Below, one piece after another: positions 16,069-24,971 of a DNA stretch of 64,000 bases. A program made the position numbers and the translations under genes. The DNA is from Phreatobacter cathodiphilus (GTDB lineage: Bacteria; Pseudomonadota; Alphaproteobacteria; Rhizobiales; Phreatobacteraceae): assembly GCF_003008515.1 (NCBI RefSeq), contig NZ_CP027668.1, positions 3,575,001-3,639,000 on the forward strand. The letters are read 5' to 3'. The notes beneath the pieces are model-generated. The model was not told the origin of the DNA. It did no database searches and saw only the letters and a list, made by a program, of their open reading frames with translations. Within the stretch, counting starts at the first letter, position 1. Each line of letters begins with the position of its first letter.

Positions 16069-16827
16069 TCACTCCCCCGGCACCGGCTGGGCACCCGCCG
16101 GCATCTCGCGCTGCGCCGCCATCATCTGCATGGCACGGACGCGGCGGCGCAGGATCTCGTTGCGCATGGCGGCGAGGTGCAGCGTCACGAAGAGCAGGGT
16201 GAAGGCGACGGCCGCCACCATCAGCGGCGTCAGGATGGACGGGTGGATGGTCGGGCCGCCGAGGCGGAAGACCGAGGCCGGCTGGTGCAGCGTGTTCCAC
16301 CAGTCCACGGAGAACTTGATGATCGGCAGGTTGATGGTGCCGACGAGGGTCAGCACCGCCGCCGCCCGGCCGGCGCGGCCCGGATCGTCCACCGAGCGCC
16401 ACAGCGCCATCAGGCCGAGATACATCAGGAGCAGGACCAGCTCGGAGGTCAGCCGCGCGTCCCAGATCCACCAGGTGCCCCACATCGGCCGGCCCCAGAG
16501 CGAGCCGGTGGCGAGGCAAATGAAGGTGAAGGCCGCGCCGATAGGCGCCGCCGCCTTGGCCGAGACGTCGGCGAGCGGATGGCGCCAGACCAGCGTGCCG
16601 ATGGAGGCCGCCGCCATCACCGCGTAGCAGAACAGCGACAGCCAGGCCGCCGGCACGTGCAGGTACATGATGCGCACCGTGCCGCCCTGCTGGTAGTCGG
16701 CCGGGGCGCTCATGGCGAGCCAGAGGGCCGCCGCCATGGCGAGCGCCGTCGCGGCCGCGAGCCAGGGAAGCGCCCGGGCGACCAGCGCGAGGAAACGGGT
16801 GGGATTGGCGAGGTCTGTGAGCGCCAT
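16069..16827 (-). CDS. ccmC: Heme exporter protein CcmC
   Basis: This inner-membrane heme-handling protein of 252 residues has six helices. It carries the tryptophan-rich WWD-type motif GTWWIWDARLTSELVLLL and flanking periplasmic histidines (YLHVPAAW and FSVDWWNTLHQPAS) that bind heme for transfer to CcmE. It is first in a ccmC-ccmD-ccmG cluster. The ABC genes ccmA and ccmB, usually just upstream, are absent; an outer-membrane protein gene lies there instead. Confidence 0.95.
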   Translation of the reverse strand: MALTDLANPTRFLALVARALPWLAAATALAMAAALWLAMSAPADYQQGGTVRIMYLHVPAAWLSLFCYAVMAAASIGTLVWRHPLADVSAKAAAPIGAAFTFICLATGSLWGRPMWGTWWIWDARLTSELVLLLMYLGLMALWRSVDDPGRAGRAAAVLTLVGTINLPIIKFSVDWWNTLHQPASVFRLGGPTIHPSILTPLMVAAVAFTLLFVTLHLAAMRNEILRRRVRAMQMMAAQREMPAGAQPVPGE

Positions 16828-16893
16828 GCCGGACTTCTAGAGCCCGGGGACCGGGCTGGCAATGCGGCCGATCAACCGGCCCTCGACAAGCGA

Positions 16894-16917
16894 ACGGCCC
16901 GGGCGAGCCCGGGCCGT
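16894..16917 (-). terminator. Strong hairpin after the outer-membrane protein gene
   Basis: A perfect ten-base stem ACGGCCCGGG / CCCGGGCCGT with a CGAG loop lies 27 bases past the stop codon. There is no clear T-run, so it may act with Rho or stabilise the mRNA end. Confidence 0.55.
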
Positions 16918-16943
16918 CGTCGGTCACGCGAGGTGTCGCGCGA

Positions 16944-17612
16944 TCAGAAGCGGTAGTTCACGCCCGTGCGGATCGTGTGGTTCGTCATGCCGATACGCGG
17001 CGCACCCGAGAGGTTGGTGTAGGTGGCGCGGCCGAGATCGGTGTAGCGATACTCGAGCAGGGCCGACCAGTTCGGAGTGAACTTGTACTCGCCGCCGGCG
17101 CCGAGGGTCCAGCCGGTGAGGGTGCGCGACTGGCTGACCACCGCCGGAGCGAGCTCGCGGGCATTGACCTGGCCGAGGGCGAGACCGCCGGTGGCGTAGA
17201 TCAGCAGGTTGTCCTGCACCGCATAGCCGAGGCGGGCGCGCAGCGAGCCGTGCCAGTTTTCCGTGGCGCGCACGTCGGTCGGGGCGGCCGAGACGAAGCG
17301 GCGCGAGATGCTGCCGTAGGAGATGTCGCCGGCCGCACCGAGCACGAAGCGGTTGATCTGGTAGTCGTAGCCGGCCTGCAGGCCGCCGAAGAAGCCCGAG
17401 GCGCCGCCCAGCGAGTAGCCGATGTCGTTGCGGAAGTTGGACGAGAACCCGGCACCCAGATGGGCACCGACATAGAAGCCCGTCCAGACGCCGGCCGGGG
17501 CGGCCGGGACGTAGACGGTGTCGGCGACCGGCTGGCGGCGCGGAATGTCCGCCGCGAAGGCGGGGGTGGCGAGCATGGCGGCGGCCGCCGCGGCCCAGAC
17601 GATCTTCTTCAT
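16944..17612 (-). CDS. Outer-membrane beta-barrel protein (Omp25/Omp31-like)
   Basis: This 222-residue exported protein has a clean signal peptide (residues 1-20, AMLATPAFA|A). After a short Pro-rich linker comes WTGFYVGAHLGAGF, the typical entry to an eight-stranded barrel of the OmpA-like/Omp25 family. Alternating strands follow (GGLQAGYDYQINRFVLG, LRARLGYAVQDNLLIYATGG, LGAGGEYKFTPNWSALLEYRYTDLG). It ends in Phe (TGVNYRF), the usual signal for Bam-dependent insertion. Such proteins are abundant structural porin-like proteins in Hyphomicrobiales. It stands alone, with a long regulatory region upstream. Confidence 0.9.
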   Translation of the reverse strand: MKKIVWAAAAAAMLATPAFAADIPRRQPVADTVYVPAAPAGVWTGFYVGAHLGAGFSSNFRNDIGYSLGGASGFFGGLQAGYDYQINRFVLGAAGDISYGSISRRFVSAAPTDVRATENWHGSLRARLGYAVQDNLLIYATGGLALGQVNARELAPAVVSQSRTLTGWTLGAGGEYKFTPNWSALLEYRYTDLGRATYTNLSGAPRIGMTNHTIRTGVNYRF

Positions 17613-18139
17613 GGTCTACTCCTGTCCCACGGACGACACCGGCGACCGGCGGCGTCCCTGTTATGATGCGGTGAACAATGCATAACCGCATTCATTCGAA
17701 TTTTCGCGTCTTCCTTGGTGTCGTCCTTAATGGAGCGTTACCGCCAGAAGGGCTGCAACCGTCAATCGACGGCATAGGCGTTCCATTTCCATCGCTTGGT
17801 GTCTGAAATGAGGCGGAAGATCGCAAGTCATAATTGGAAATAGTGTGTTACTTCTCGTCTCGATACATATTAGGCGCTGAAGAACGCGGACACATACTAT
17901 CGGATTGCTGGAGACCTGTGGCACAACCGTGGCGGCGACAGGACCAAGTTCGGGCGAAGAAGGTGAACCGCCCCGCCGGGTCTGCCGTAGAGCGTGGTGC
18001 AGTGCGGCAGCCGGGCGGACGAGACAGTCGATCCCCCGGACGATACTGACAGGCGGTGGCATCGCCTTGCGACACGGGTTGTGGCATTTCGGCACCGTTG
18101 CGCCGGCAATGCGCGAAGGCGCCGGGAGAGGGGACCTTC
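17613..18139. other. 527-bp intergenic region, AT-richer than its surroundings
   Basis: No credible gene is seen between the divergent outer-membrane protein and SDR genes. The part from about 17660 to 17890 is clearly richer in A+T than flanking DNA. A 7-base inverted repeat ATGCGGT-N12-ACCGCAT lies at 17666-17691, about 55 bases upstream of the outer-membrane protein start, and may be an operator. No tRNA fold was recognised. Confidence 0.6.
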
Positions 18140-18895
18140 ATGGGCGAGACGGGCGTGGCGCTGGTCACCGGCGGGGCGAAGCGGGTCGGACGGTCCATCG
18201 TCGAGGCCCTGGCGGGGGCGGGCTATGCGGTCGCCATCCACGCCCACCGGTCGCGCGAGGAGGCCGCCGCCCTGGCCGGGCGCATCACGGACGTCGGCGG
18301 GCGCGCCGCCGTCGTCACCGCCGACCTCGCCGAACCCGGCGACGTCGACACCCTCGTCTCCCGCGCCGCCGCGGCGCTCGGCCCCCTCACCCTTCTCGTC
18401 AACAACGCCAGCGAATTCGTCGAGGACCGGCTCGGCACGCTGACGCGCGAGGTCTGGAACCGCCAGTTCCGCGTCAACATCCAGACGCCGTCCTTCCTCG
18501 CCCAGGACTTCGCGGCCCAGGCGCCCGACGGCTCCGCCATCGTCAACATCGGCGACCAGCGGGTCTTCAAGCCGACGCCGCAGTTCTATTCCTACGCCCT
18601 CACCAAGGCGGCGCTGGCCGCCGCCACCGTCGCCATGGCGCAGGCCCTCGCCCCGCGCATCCGCGTCAATGCCGTCGCGCCCGGCCCCTCCGTTCAGGGC
18701 GAGCGGCAGGGACCGGAGGACTTCGCCCGCCAGGTCGCCGCCACCCTGACCCAGGGTGGCAGCCCGCCGGACGAAATCGCCCGCGCCGTGCTCTATCTCG
18801 CCCGCGCCACCGCGGTGACGGGCGTCACCCTGCCCGTCGACGGCGGCCAGCACCTCGTCTGGCAGACGCCCGACGTCACCGGCCTGCGCGAATAG
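18140..18895 (+). CDS. Short-chain dehydrogenase, FolM/pteridine-reductase-like
   Basis: This 251-residue cytosolic SDR is preceded by a purine-rich site at GAGGGGACC. The NADP-binding motif is TGGAKRVGRSIVEAL, with an Arg pattern typical of dihydromonapterin/pteridine reductases. NNAS follows in the central strand and the catalytic Tyr-x3-Lys lies in YALTK. Where most SDRs have a catalytic Ser there is IVNIGDQRVFKPTP, as in FolM-like proteins. It is 25 bases upstream of uvrC on the same strand, a conserved pairing in related bacteria, so the two may be co-transcribed although no shared pathway is obvious. Confidence 0.85.
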   Translation: MGETGVALVTGGAKRVGRSIVEALAGAGYAVAIHAHRSREEAAALAGRITDVGGRAAVVTADLAEPGDVDTLVSRAAAALGPLTLLVNNASEFVEDRLGTLTREVWNRQFRVNIQTPSFLAQDFAAQAPDGSAIVNIGDQRVFKPTPQFYSYALTKAALAAATVAMAQALAPRIRVNAVAPGPSVQGERQGPEDFARQVAATLTQGGSPPDEIARAVLYLARATAVTGVTLPVDGGQHLVWQTPDVTGLRE

Positions 18896-18920
18896 GCCGC
18901 CCGTCTTCCGCTGATGCCAG

Positions 18921-20981
18921 ATGCCGGACGCGGCGATCGCCTATATATCGCCCGTCATGATCCGCTCCGGCCGCACCAACATCGATCCCGACCTGCGCGA
19001 CCCCGAGGCCGCCGCCGCCGACGAGGCCGATGCTCCCGTCCTCGACCTCGCGGCGGAGGAGGAGGAGGCGCCTGCCGAGGGCACCGTCGCCGCCGGGATG
19101 GAGGTGATCAAGGCGGCGGTGAAACACGCGCCCAAGGGGCCCGGCGTCTACCGGATGATCGGCGCCAAGGGCGAGGTGCTCTATGTCGGCAAGGCGAAGT
19201 CCATCGCCAAGCGGGTGATCTCCTATGCCCGCCCCACCGGCCTCGTCACCCGCATCGCCCGCATGGTCGCCGCCACGACGGCGATGGAATTCGTCTCGAC
19301 CAAGACCGAGACCGAAGCGCTGCTGCTCGAGGCCAATCTCATCAAGCAGCTCCGCCCGCGCTTCAACGTGCTGATGCGGGACGACAAGTCCTTCCCCTAT
19401 ATCCTCATCACCGCCGACCACCCGGCGCCGCGCATCGCCAAGCACCGCGGCGCCCGCGTCGCCAAGGGCGACTATTTCGGCCCCTTCGCCTCGGCCTGGG
19501 CGGTGGGGCGCACCATCAACGCGCTGGAGCGCGCCTTCCTGGTGCGCTCCTGTTCCGACGCGGTCTTCGAGAGCCGCACGCGGCCCTGCCTGCTCTTCCA
19601 GATCAAGCGCTGCGCCGGTCCCTGCACCGGCGAGGTCGCCGCTCCCGACTACGAGGCGCTGGTGAAGGAGGCCAAGCTCTTCCTCTCCGGCCGCAGCCAG
19701 GCGGTGAAGCAGCTCCTCGCGCGCCAGATGGAGGAGGCGGCCGAGGCCATGGAGTTCGAGCGCGCCGCCGTCTATCGCGACCGCCTCGCCGCGCTCTCCG
19801 CCGTCCAGGCGACGCAGGGCATCAACCCCCGCGGCGTCGAGGAGGCCGACGTCTTCGCGGCCGTGCAGGAGGGGGGCCAGACCTGTATTCAGGTCTTCTT
19901 CTTCCGCACCGGCCAGAACTGGGGCAACCGCGCCTATTACCCCAAGGCCGACCGCTCGCTGGAGGCGGGGGAGGTGCTCGCCTCCTTCGTCGCCCAGTTC
20001 TACGACGACAAGCCGCCGCCCGGCCTGGTCCTGCTCTCCCACGAGGTGGAGGACCAGCCGGTTCTCGCCGACGCGCTCTCCGCCCTGGCGGGCCGCCGGG
20101 TGGAGGTGCAGGTGCCCCGCCGCGGCGAGAAGAAGGACCTCGTCGACCACGCCGCCCAGAACGCCCGCGAGGCGCTGGGCCGCCAGCTCGCCGAGAGCGC
20201 CTCGCAGCTCAAGCTCCTCCAGGGCCTCGCCGAGGCCTTCGGCCTGCCGGCCCCGCCCCGCCGCATCGAGGTCTACGACAACTCCCACATCATGGGCTCG
20301 AATGCCGTCGGCGGCATGATCGTCGCCGGCCCCGAGGGATTCCGCCGCCGCGACTACCGCACCTTCAACATCAAGTCGGACATCGCCCCCGGTGACGATT
20401 TCGGCATGATGCGCGAGGTGCTGGAGCGCCGCTTCAAGCGCCTCCTGAAGGACGCACCCCGCGCCGGCGAGCCCGCCGAAGGGGAGGTTGCTGCCGACAC
20501 CCCGGCGGAAGAGGCGGAGGCCGACGGCTCCTGGCCCGATCTCGTCATCATCGACGGCGGCCCCGGCCAGCTCGCCGCCGCCCGCGCCATTCTCGACCAT
20601 CTCGGCATCGCCGACGTGCCGCTCGTCGGCATCGCCAAGGGCCGCGACCGCGAGGCCGGCCGCGAGACCTTCCACATGACCGGCCGCGAACCCTTCCGCC
20701 TGGAGCCGCGCGATCCCGTGCTCTACTTCGTCCAGCGCCTGCGCGACGAGGCCCACCGCTTCGCCATCGGCACCCATCGCGGCCGCCGCAAGAAGGACAT
20801 CCGCTCCGCCGGCCTCGCCGAGATCGGCGGCATCGGTCCCGCTCGCAAGCGCGCCCTGCTCAACCATTTCGGCACGCTGAAGGCCATCGAGCGGGCGAGC
20901 CTGGAGGACCTTCAGCGCGCCCCCGGCATCAACGCCGCCACCGCCCAGGCGGTCTACAACTTCTTCCGGCCCCAGGGCTGA
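18921..20981 (+). CDS. uvrC: UvrABC system protein C
   Basis: This is the nucleotide-excision-repair endonuclease that cuts on both sides of a lesion marked by UvrAB. It is 686 residues with an acidic N-terminal extension of about 60 residues. The GIY-YIG domain starts [21 protein letters not shown] (residues about 74-94). [19 protein letters not shown] is the Cys-rich element, the UVR motif lies near [20 protein letters not shown], and the RNase-H-like nuclease includes [11 protein letters not shown] and IDGGPGQL. A helix-hairpin-helix pair ends the protein ([14 protein letters not shown]). The start could be 18921 or the Met at 18957; neither has a strong ribosome site. No SOS box was seen upstream. 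Confidence 0.96.
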   Translation: MPDAAIAYISPVMIRSGRTNIDPDLRDPEAAAADEADAPVLDLAAEEEEAPAEGTVAAGMEVIKAAVKHAPKGPGVYRMIGAKGEVLYVGKAKSIAKRVISYARPTGLVTRIARMVAATTAMEFVSTKTETEALLLEANLIKQLRPRFNVLMRDDKSFPYILITADHPAPRIAKHRGARVAKGDYFGPFASAWAVGRTINALERAFLVRSCSDAVFESRTRPCLLFQIKRCAGPCTGEVAAPDYEALVKEAKLFLSGRSQAVKQLLARQMEEAAEAMEFERAAVYRDRLAALSAVQATQGINPRGVEEADVFAAVQEGGQTCIQVFFFRTGQNWGNRAYYPKADRSLEAGEVLASFVAQFYDDKPPPGLVLLSHEVEDQPVLADALSALAGRRVEVQVPRRGEKKDLVDHAAQNAREALGRQLAESASQLKLLQGLAEAFGLPAPPRRIEVYDNSHIMGSNAVGGMIVAGPEGFRRRDYRTFNIKSDIAPGDDFGMMREVLERRFKRLLKDAPRAGEPAEGEVAADTPAEEAEADGSWPDLVIIDGGPGQLAAARAILDHLGIADVPLVGIAKGRDREAGRETFHMTGREPFRLEPRDPVLYFVQRLRDEAHRFAIGTHRGRRKKDIRSAGLAEIGGIGPARKRALLNHFGTLKAIERASLEDLQRAPGINAATAQAVYNFFRPQG

Positions 20982-20987
20982 GGACGG

Positions 20988-21722
20988 CTATTCGCCCTCG
21001 CCGCGCGCCCGCGATTCGGCGATCAGCCGGTTGGTCGCGCCTTCGATCTCCGCCTCCAGCCTCGCCGCGAAGTCGGCCGGCGGCAGGCCGGGCGGGATGG
21101 GATCGAGGAATTCGACCAGCACGGTGCCGGGACGGCGGGTAAAGGACTTGCGGCTCCAGAACATGCCGGAGTTCAGCGCCACCGGCTGGCAGGGCAGGCC
21201 GAGCGTCCGGTAGAGATGGGCGACGCCGAACTTGTAGTCCGGCGGCGCGCCCACCGGCCGCCGCGTGCCTTCCGGGAAGATCATCACCTGCCGGCCGATC
21301 GCCGCCGCCTTCTTTGCGCCGGCGGTGATGGAGGCCAGCGCCTCGGCCTTGCGCCCCCGGTCCACGGGGATCTGCCGGGCCTTCCAGATCAACCAGCCGA
21401 ACAGCGGCACATAGGCGAGCTCGCGCTTGTAGATATAGGCCGGCCGCGGGAAGGGCACGAAGAAGGCGAAGGTCTCCCAGGCCGACTGGTGCTTGGCGGC
21501 GACGAGGATCGGCCCGTCCGGGATCTTCTCCATGCCGCGCCACTCCACGGTCATGCCGCAGATGACGCGCAGCGCCCAGAGGTTGCCTCGGCCCCAGAGG
21601 TCGCCGATGGCGAGGATCGGCCGGTCGTTCGGCCAGAGGAGCGTCGGCACCAGGATGAGGACGAGGAGGGCGGTCCAGAGGTAGAAGAAGACGTTGAAGA
21701 GCAGAGAACGCAGATGGAGCAT
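20988..21722 (-). CDS. plsC: 1-acyl-sn-glycerol-3-phosphate acyltransferase (PlsC family)
   Basis: This membrane-associated enzyme of 244 residues adds the second acyl chain to make phosphatidic acid. An N-terminal helix (about residues 8-30) anchors it. Acyltransferase block I is AAKHQSAWETFAFF, with His-x4-Glu in place of the more common His-x4-Asp. Block II is IPVDRGRK, block III is MIFPEGTRRP, and block IV surrounds LPCQPVALNSG. It is convergent with uvrC, seven bases away, and is downstream of the DUF218 gene on its own strand. Confidence 0.9.
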   Translation of the reverse strand: MLHLRSLLFNVFFYLWTALLVLILVPTLLWPNDRPILAIGDLWGRGNLWALRVICGMTVEWRGMEKIPDGPILVAAKHQSAWETFAFFVPFPRPAYIYKRELAYVPLFGWLIWKARQIPVDRGRKAEALASITAGAKKAAAIGRQVMIFPEGTRRPVGAPPDYKFGVAHLYRTLGLPCQPVALNSGMFWSRKSFTRRPGTVLVEFLDPIPPGLPPADFAARLEAEIEGATNRLIAESRARGEGE

Positions 21723-21753
21723 CGGGCGGATCCTTGCCGCCCGGTCCGGCGGT

Positions 21754-22464
21754 TCAGGTGCGGGCGGTGCGCAGCGGGGGAACCGGCGGATCGGCGGTCG
21801 CCCGATCCAGCCGCAGCCCCACCGCCGCCATCAGGTACTTGGCATATTCGAAGCCGAGAATCTTCACGCTCGCCGCGTCTTTCCACCATCGCTGCGGATT
21901 CAGCGCTCCCGTCTGCACGGGGAAGGCGACGAGCCTGACGTCCGGCATCAGCCGCTGCAGCTCCAGCATGGTGCGTGGCATGTGGTAGCTCGAGGTCACC
22001 ACCAGCAGCGACCGGAAGGCATGCAGCCGCGTCCACTTGGCGGTCTCGATGGCATTGCCGCGGGTGTTCAGGGCCCGGTGGTCGAGATCGATGCAGCAGG
22101 CCATGAGCGGGGAGGCCGCCGGCACGGCACGGGCGAGCTCGCGCTCCCGCACCATCGGATTGACGCCGCTGATCAGGAGCCGCCGGCCATGGCCGGCGCT
22201 GAGCAGCGTCACCGCGTCGCTGACCCGGTAGCTGCCCCCCGTCATCGCCACGATCGCCTCGGTGCGCGGACTGTCGGGATCGTAGGGGCGGGTGGCGGTT
22301 TCGGCGAAGGCGATGAAACCGGCGCCGAGGCCGAGGGCGCAGGCGGCAACGACGGCCGGCAGGATGAAGGACGGGCGCAGCACCGCGCGGAGCAGCGAAG
22401 GCCGCGGAGAGGCCTTGGTTCCGGGCGCCAGACCGGGCGCGCTGTCGATGCGCATGGGCGTCAT
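21754..22464 (-). CDS. DUF218 (YdcF/SanA-like) membrane protein
   Basis: This 236-residue protein has one N-terminal membrane helix (about residues 33-55) and a DUF218 domain facing the periplasm. Family motifs are present: AIVAMTGGSYRVSDAV, LLISGVNP, the RGNAIETAKW segment and TSSYHMPRTMLELQR. Members such as ElyC and SanA affect envelope integrity, but the biochemical activity is unclear. It lies 31 bases upstream of plsC on the same strand and is probably co-transcribed. Two in-frame ATGs (22464 and 22455) could start it. Confidence 0.87.
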   Translation of the reverse strand: MTPMRIDSAPGLAPGTKASPRPSLLRAVLRPSFILPAVVAACALGLGAGFIAFAETATRPYDPDSPRTEAIVAMTGGSYRVSDAVTLLSAGHGRRLLISGVNPMVRERELARAVPAASPLMACCIDLDHRALNTRGNAIETAKWTRLHAFRSLLVVTSSYHMPRTMLELQRLMPDVRLVAFPVQTGALNPQRWWKDAASVKILGFEYAKYLMAAVGLRLDRATADPPVPPLRTART

Positions 22465-22643
22465 GATACCCTAGGATAGCACCGAATGAGGCAATCAGAA
22501 GTCGCGTTCGTGGCCGCCTGCCATGGTCTGACGCCTTGTCTCGCGTCGTGCGACCGGATTCGACCCTCCCTTCCTTCGGCCGGATTGACTCCACGCCGGG
22601 CCGCACCGAAGCCTTGGCGCCCCGTTCCCTGGAGAGAGCCGAC

Positions 22644-23618
22644 ATGAAAGCCGTCCTGTGCAAGGCCTACGGGCCGCCCGAGAGCCTCGTCGTCGAGGAC
22701 CTCCCCGATCCGGTGGCCGGCCCCGGCGAGGCGGTGGTGCGGGTGACGGCCGTCGGCCTCAACTTCTTCGACAATCTGATCATCCAGAACAAGTATCAGG
22801 TGAAGCCCGACCTGCCCTTCTCGCCGGGCTCGGAATTCGCCGGCCGCGTCGAGAGCCTGGGCGAGGGCGTCACCGGCCTGAAGGTCGGCGACCGGGTGCT
22901 CGGCAACATCTCCCACGGCGCGGCGCGCACCCACATCGTCGTCAAGGCGGCGGCCCTCGCCCCGATCCCCGATGGCCTGTCGGACGAGCAGGCCGCCGGC
23001 ATGATCATCACCTACGGCACCACGATCCACGCCCTGAAGGACCGCGCCCAGTTGAAGCCCGGCGAAACCCTCGCGGTTCTCGGCGCCGCCGGCGGCGTCG
23101 GCCTCGCGGCGATCGAGCTCGGCAAGGCCATGGGGGCCCGCGTCATCGCCTGCGCCTCCTCCGACGAGAAGCTCGCCTTCTGCCGCGCCCACGGCGCCGA
23201 CGAGACGCTGAACTACGCCACCCACGACCTCAAGGAGGGCCTGAGGGCGCTGACCGGCGGCAAGGGGCCGGACGTCATCTACGATCCCGTGGGCGACAAG
23301 CTGGCCGAACCGGCGCTGCGCGCCATCGCCTGGGAGGGCCGTTTCCTCGTCATCGGCTTCGCCGGCGGCGAGATTCCGAAGATCCCGCTCAACCTCACCC
23401 TGCTCAAGGGCTGCGACATCCGCGGCGTCTTCTGGGGGGCCTTCACCCAGAAGGAGCCGGAGAAGAACCGCGAGAACCTCATGCAGGTCGCCCGCTGGAC
23501 CGCCGAGGGCAAGCTGTCGCTCCACGTCCACGGCACCTTCCCGCTGGAGAAGATCGCCGAGGCGCTCGGCGAGCTGACCAGCCGCAGGGCCCAGGGCAAG
23601 GTCATCCTGAAGCCCTGA
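22644..23618 (+). CDS. NADPH:quinone oxidoreductase family protein
   Basis: This 324-residue zinc-less medium-chain dehydrogenase begins [19 protein letters not shown] lies upstream of the ATG at 22644, which defines the start within a longer open frame. The catalytic domain has [13 protein letters not shown] and [11 protein letters not shown]. The nucleotide-binding motif is [20 protein letters not shown], of the AAGGVG kind typical of quinone oxidoreductases. The C-terminal GKVILKP is the usual end. No zinc-binding cysteine pattern is present. The substrate is probably a quinone or an unsaturated carbonyl compound. Confidence 0.9.
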   Translation: MKAVLCKAYGPPESLVVEDLPDPVAGPGEAVVRVTAVGLNFFDNLIIQNKYQVKPDLPFSPGSEFAGRVESLGEGVTGLKVGDRVLGNISHGAARTHIVVKAAALAPIPDGLSDEQAAGMIITYGTTIHALKDRAQLKPGETLAVLGAAGGVGLAAIELGKAMGARVIACASSDEKLAFCRAHGADETLNYATHDLKEGLRALTGGKGPDVIYDPVGDKLAEPALRAIAWEGRFLVIGFAGGEIPKIPLNLTLLKGCDIRGVFWGAFTQKEPEKNRENLMQVARWTAEGKLSLHVHGTFPLEKIAEALGELTSRRAQGKVILKP

Positions 23619-23628
23619 CCGGCCTCCG

Positions 23629-23657
23629 GCTCCCCGCGGCGAAAGATCGCGGGGAGC
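23629..23657 (+). terminator. Hairpin after the quinone oxidoreductase gene
   Basis: A ten-base perfect stem GCTCCCCGCG / CGCGGGGAGC with a nine-base loop lies ten bases past the stop. The following TTCGCCCC is not a proper T-run, so terminator activity is likely but not certain. Confidence 0.55.
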
Positions 23658-23755
23658 TTCGCCCCTCCCCGGGAACCGGTGATGAGCGGCAGCGTCTTAC
23701 CATGTCGGCGGCTCCCCGGCCGCACCGCCTCTCTCCGACGCCCCGAGGACACCCC

Positions 23756-24532
23756 GTGGAAGACATCGTCAGGCTCGCCGCAGATCCGACCGCCTGGGCC
23801 GCGCTCGCGACCCTCATCGCCATGGAGGTCATCCTCGGGATCGACAACCTCATCTTCATCTCGATCCTGACCAACAAGCTCCCCGAGGGGCAGCGCGAGA
23901 AGGCCCGCCGCATCGGCATCGGTCTCGCGCTCATCATGCGCCTGGCGCTCCTCGGCACCATCGCCATCATCGTCTCGCTGACCCAGCCGGTCTTCTCCGT
24001 GCTCGGCAAGGCCTTCTCCTGGCGCGACATCATCCTCATCGCCGGCGGCCTGTTCCTCTTGTGGAAGGCGACCAAGGAGATCCATCACAACGTCGACGCC
24101 AGCGGCGGGCACGAGGCCGACACCGGCGCGGTGGTCATCGCCAATTTCGGCTCAGCCATCGTGCAGATCATCCTGCTCGACATCGTCTTCTCGGTGGACT
24201 CGATCATCACCGCCGTCGGCATGACCGACGAGATCATCATCATGGTCATCGCCGTGGTGGTGGCCGTCACCGTCATGCTGCTCGCCGCCGATCCGCTGGC
24301 GAACTTCATCGAGGCCAACCCGACCATCGTCATGCTGGCGCTCGCCTTCCTCATGATGATCGGCATGACGCTGATCGCCGAGGGCTTCGGCGTGAAGGTG
24401 CCGAAGGGCTACATCTACGCCGCCATGGCCTTCTCGGCGCTGGTGGAGGGCCTCAACATGCTCTCGCGCCGGGCCGCCGTGCGAAAACGGGCGAAGGTGG
24501 AGGGCGAGCCGCGCATCCCCGTGCGCCGCTGA
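23756..24532 (+). CDS. TerC family integral membrane protein
   Basis: This 258-residue protein starts with GTG, preceded by AGGA about eight bases upstream. It has seven to eight membrane helices with the TerC signature of acidic residues inside helices: [16 protein letters not shown] near the start and [19 protein letters not shown] in the middle. The family is linked to tellurite resistance and, in several bacteria, to manganese or other metal export during protein secretion. No tellurite genes and no recognisable manganese riboswitch accompany it. A cytoplasmic basic tail ends the protein. Confidence 0.9.
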   Translation: MEDIVRLAADPTAWAALATLIAMEVILGIDNLIFISILTNKLPEGQREKARRIGIGLALIMRLALLGTIAIIVSLTQPVFSVLGKAFSWRDIILIAGGLFLLWKATKEIHHNVDASGGHEADTGAVVIANFGSAIVQIILLDIVFSVDSIITAVGMTDEIIIMVIAVVVAVTVMLLAADPLANFIEANPTIVMLALAFLMMIGMTLIAEGFGVKVPKGYIYAAMAFSALVEGLNMLSRRAAVRKRAKVEGEPRIPVRR

Positions 24533-24542
24533 TCCCGGCTGC

Positions 24543-24935
24543 TCAGGAAACCACCATCGAGCGCCGGCCCGCCGCGGCTTCGGGCGCGGCGGTGCAGAGG
24601 TCGGCCTCGGCCGCCGCGCGGTCGGCCTCGCTCTCGGCGATGAGGTGGATGTGCACCTCGCCGGCCCGCTTCATCTGGGCGAGGCGCGCAAGGGCCGCGG
24701 GCGAAGCCGGCGAGCGGCCGGCCCACAGCGCCACGCGCGTGCCGTCGGGCTCGGCGCGGGCGAGGACGATGACGGCGCCCGGATAGGCGGGCGCGGTCGC
24801 AGCGGCATGGACGGTGGCGAGATAGCGCCGTCCCGAGACGCCGCGCCAGGTATGGAAGCGCGCGGCGAGGCCGGAGACCCTCAGCGCGGAGGGCGTGCCG
24901 GCGTCGAAAGCATGGATCGTTCGGCCTTTGTTCAT
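24543..24935 (-). CDS. Unrecognised 130-residue protein with an SOS-type promoter
   Basis: No family was recognised. The 130-residue product starts MNKGRTIHAFDAGTP. A first half rich in Arg, His and Tyr contains RFHTWRGVSGRRYLATVH, and a second half is Ala/Glu-rich with a repeated-alanine tail. No signal peptide or membrane segment is seen. The ATG is two bases after a GTTC-N7-GTTC box and twelve bases downstream of a good -10 sequence, so the mRNA is probably leaderless. It is convergent with terC. The likely role is in the DNA-damage response, but this rests only on the promoter. Confidence 0.7.
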   Translation of the reverse strand: MNKGRTIHAFDAGTPSALRVSGLAARFHTWRGVSGRRYLATVHAAATAPAYPGAVIVLARAEPDGTRVALWAGRSPASPAALARLAQMKRAGEVHIHLIAESEADRAAAEADLCTAAPEAAAGRRSMVVS

Positions 24936-24937
24936 TG

Positions 24938-24971
24938 GAACATTATGAGAACAAACCAGCGTTACGGTCAA
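24938..24971 (-). promoter_or_regulatory. Promoter with an alphaproteobacterial LexA box
   Basis: On the minus strand: -35 TTGACC (24966-24971), an 18-base spacer, and -10 CATAAT (24942-24947). GTTC-TCATAAT-GTTC (24938-24952), an exact match to the alphaproteobacterial SOS box GTTC-N7-GTTC, overlaps the -10. LexA bound here would block polymerase. The predicted transcription start falls at or next to the ATG at 24935. Confidence 0.75.

Noticed and set aside
17613-18139. tRNA or small RNA gene in the AT-rich gap
   Set aside because: No cloverleaf, anticodon stem or T-loop sequence was found; a small RNA cannot be excluded but has no positive evidence.
23619-23755. Manganese (yybP-ykoY) riboswitch before the TerC-like gene
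   Set aside because: Only a simple hairpin typical of a terminator is present; the conserved riboswitch loops are not seen.
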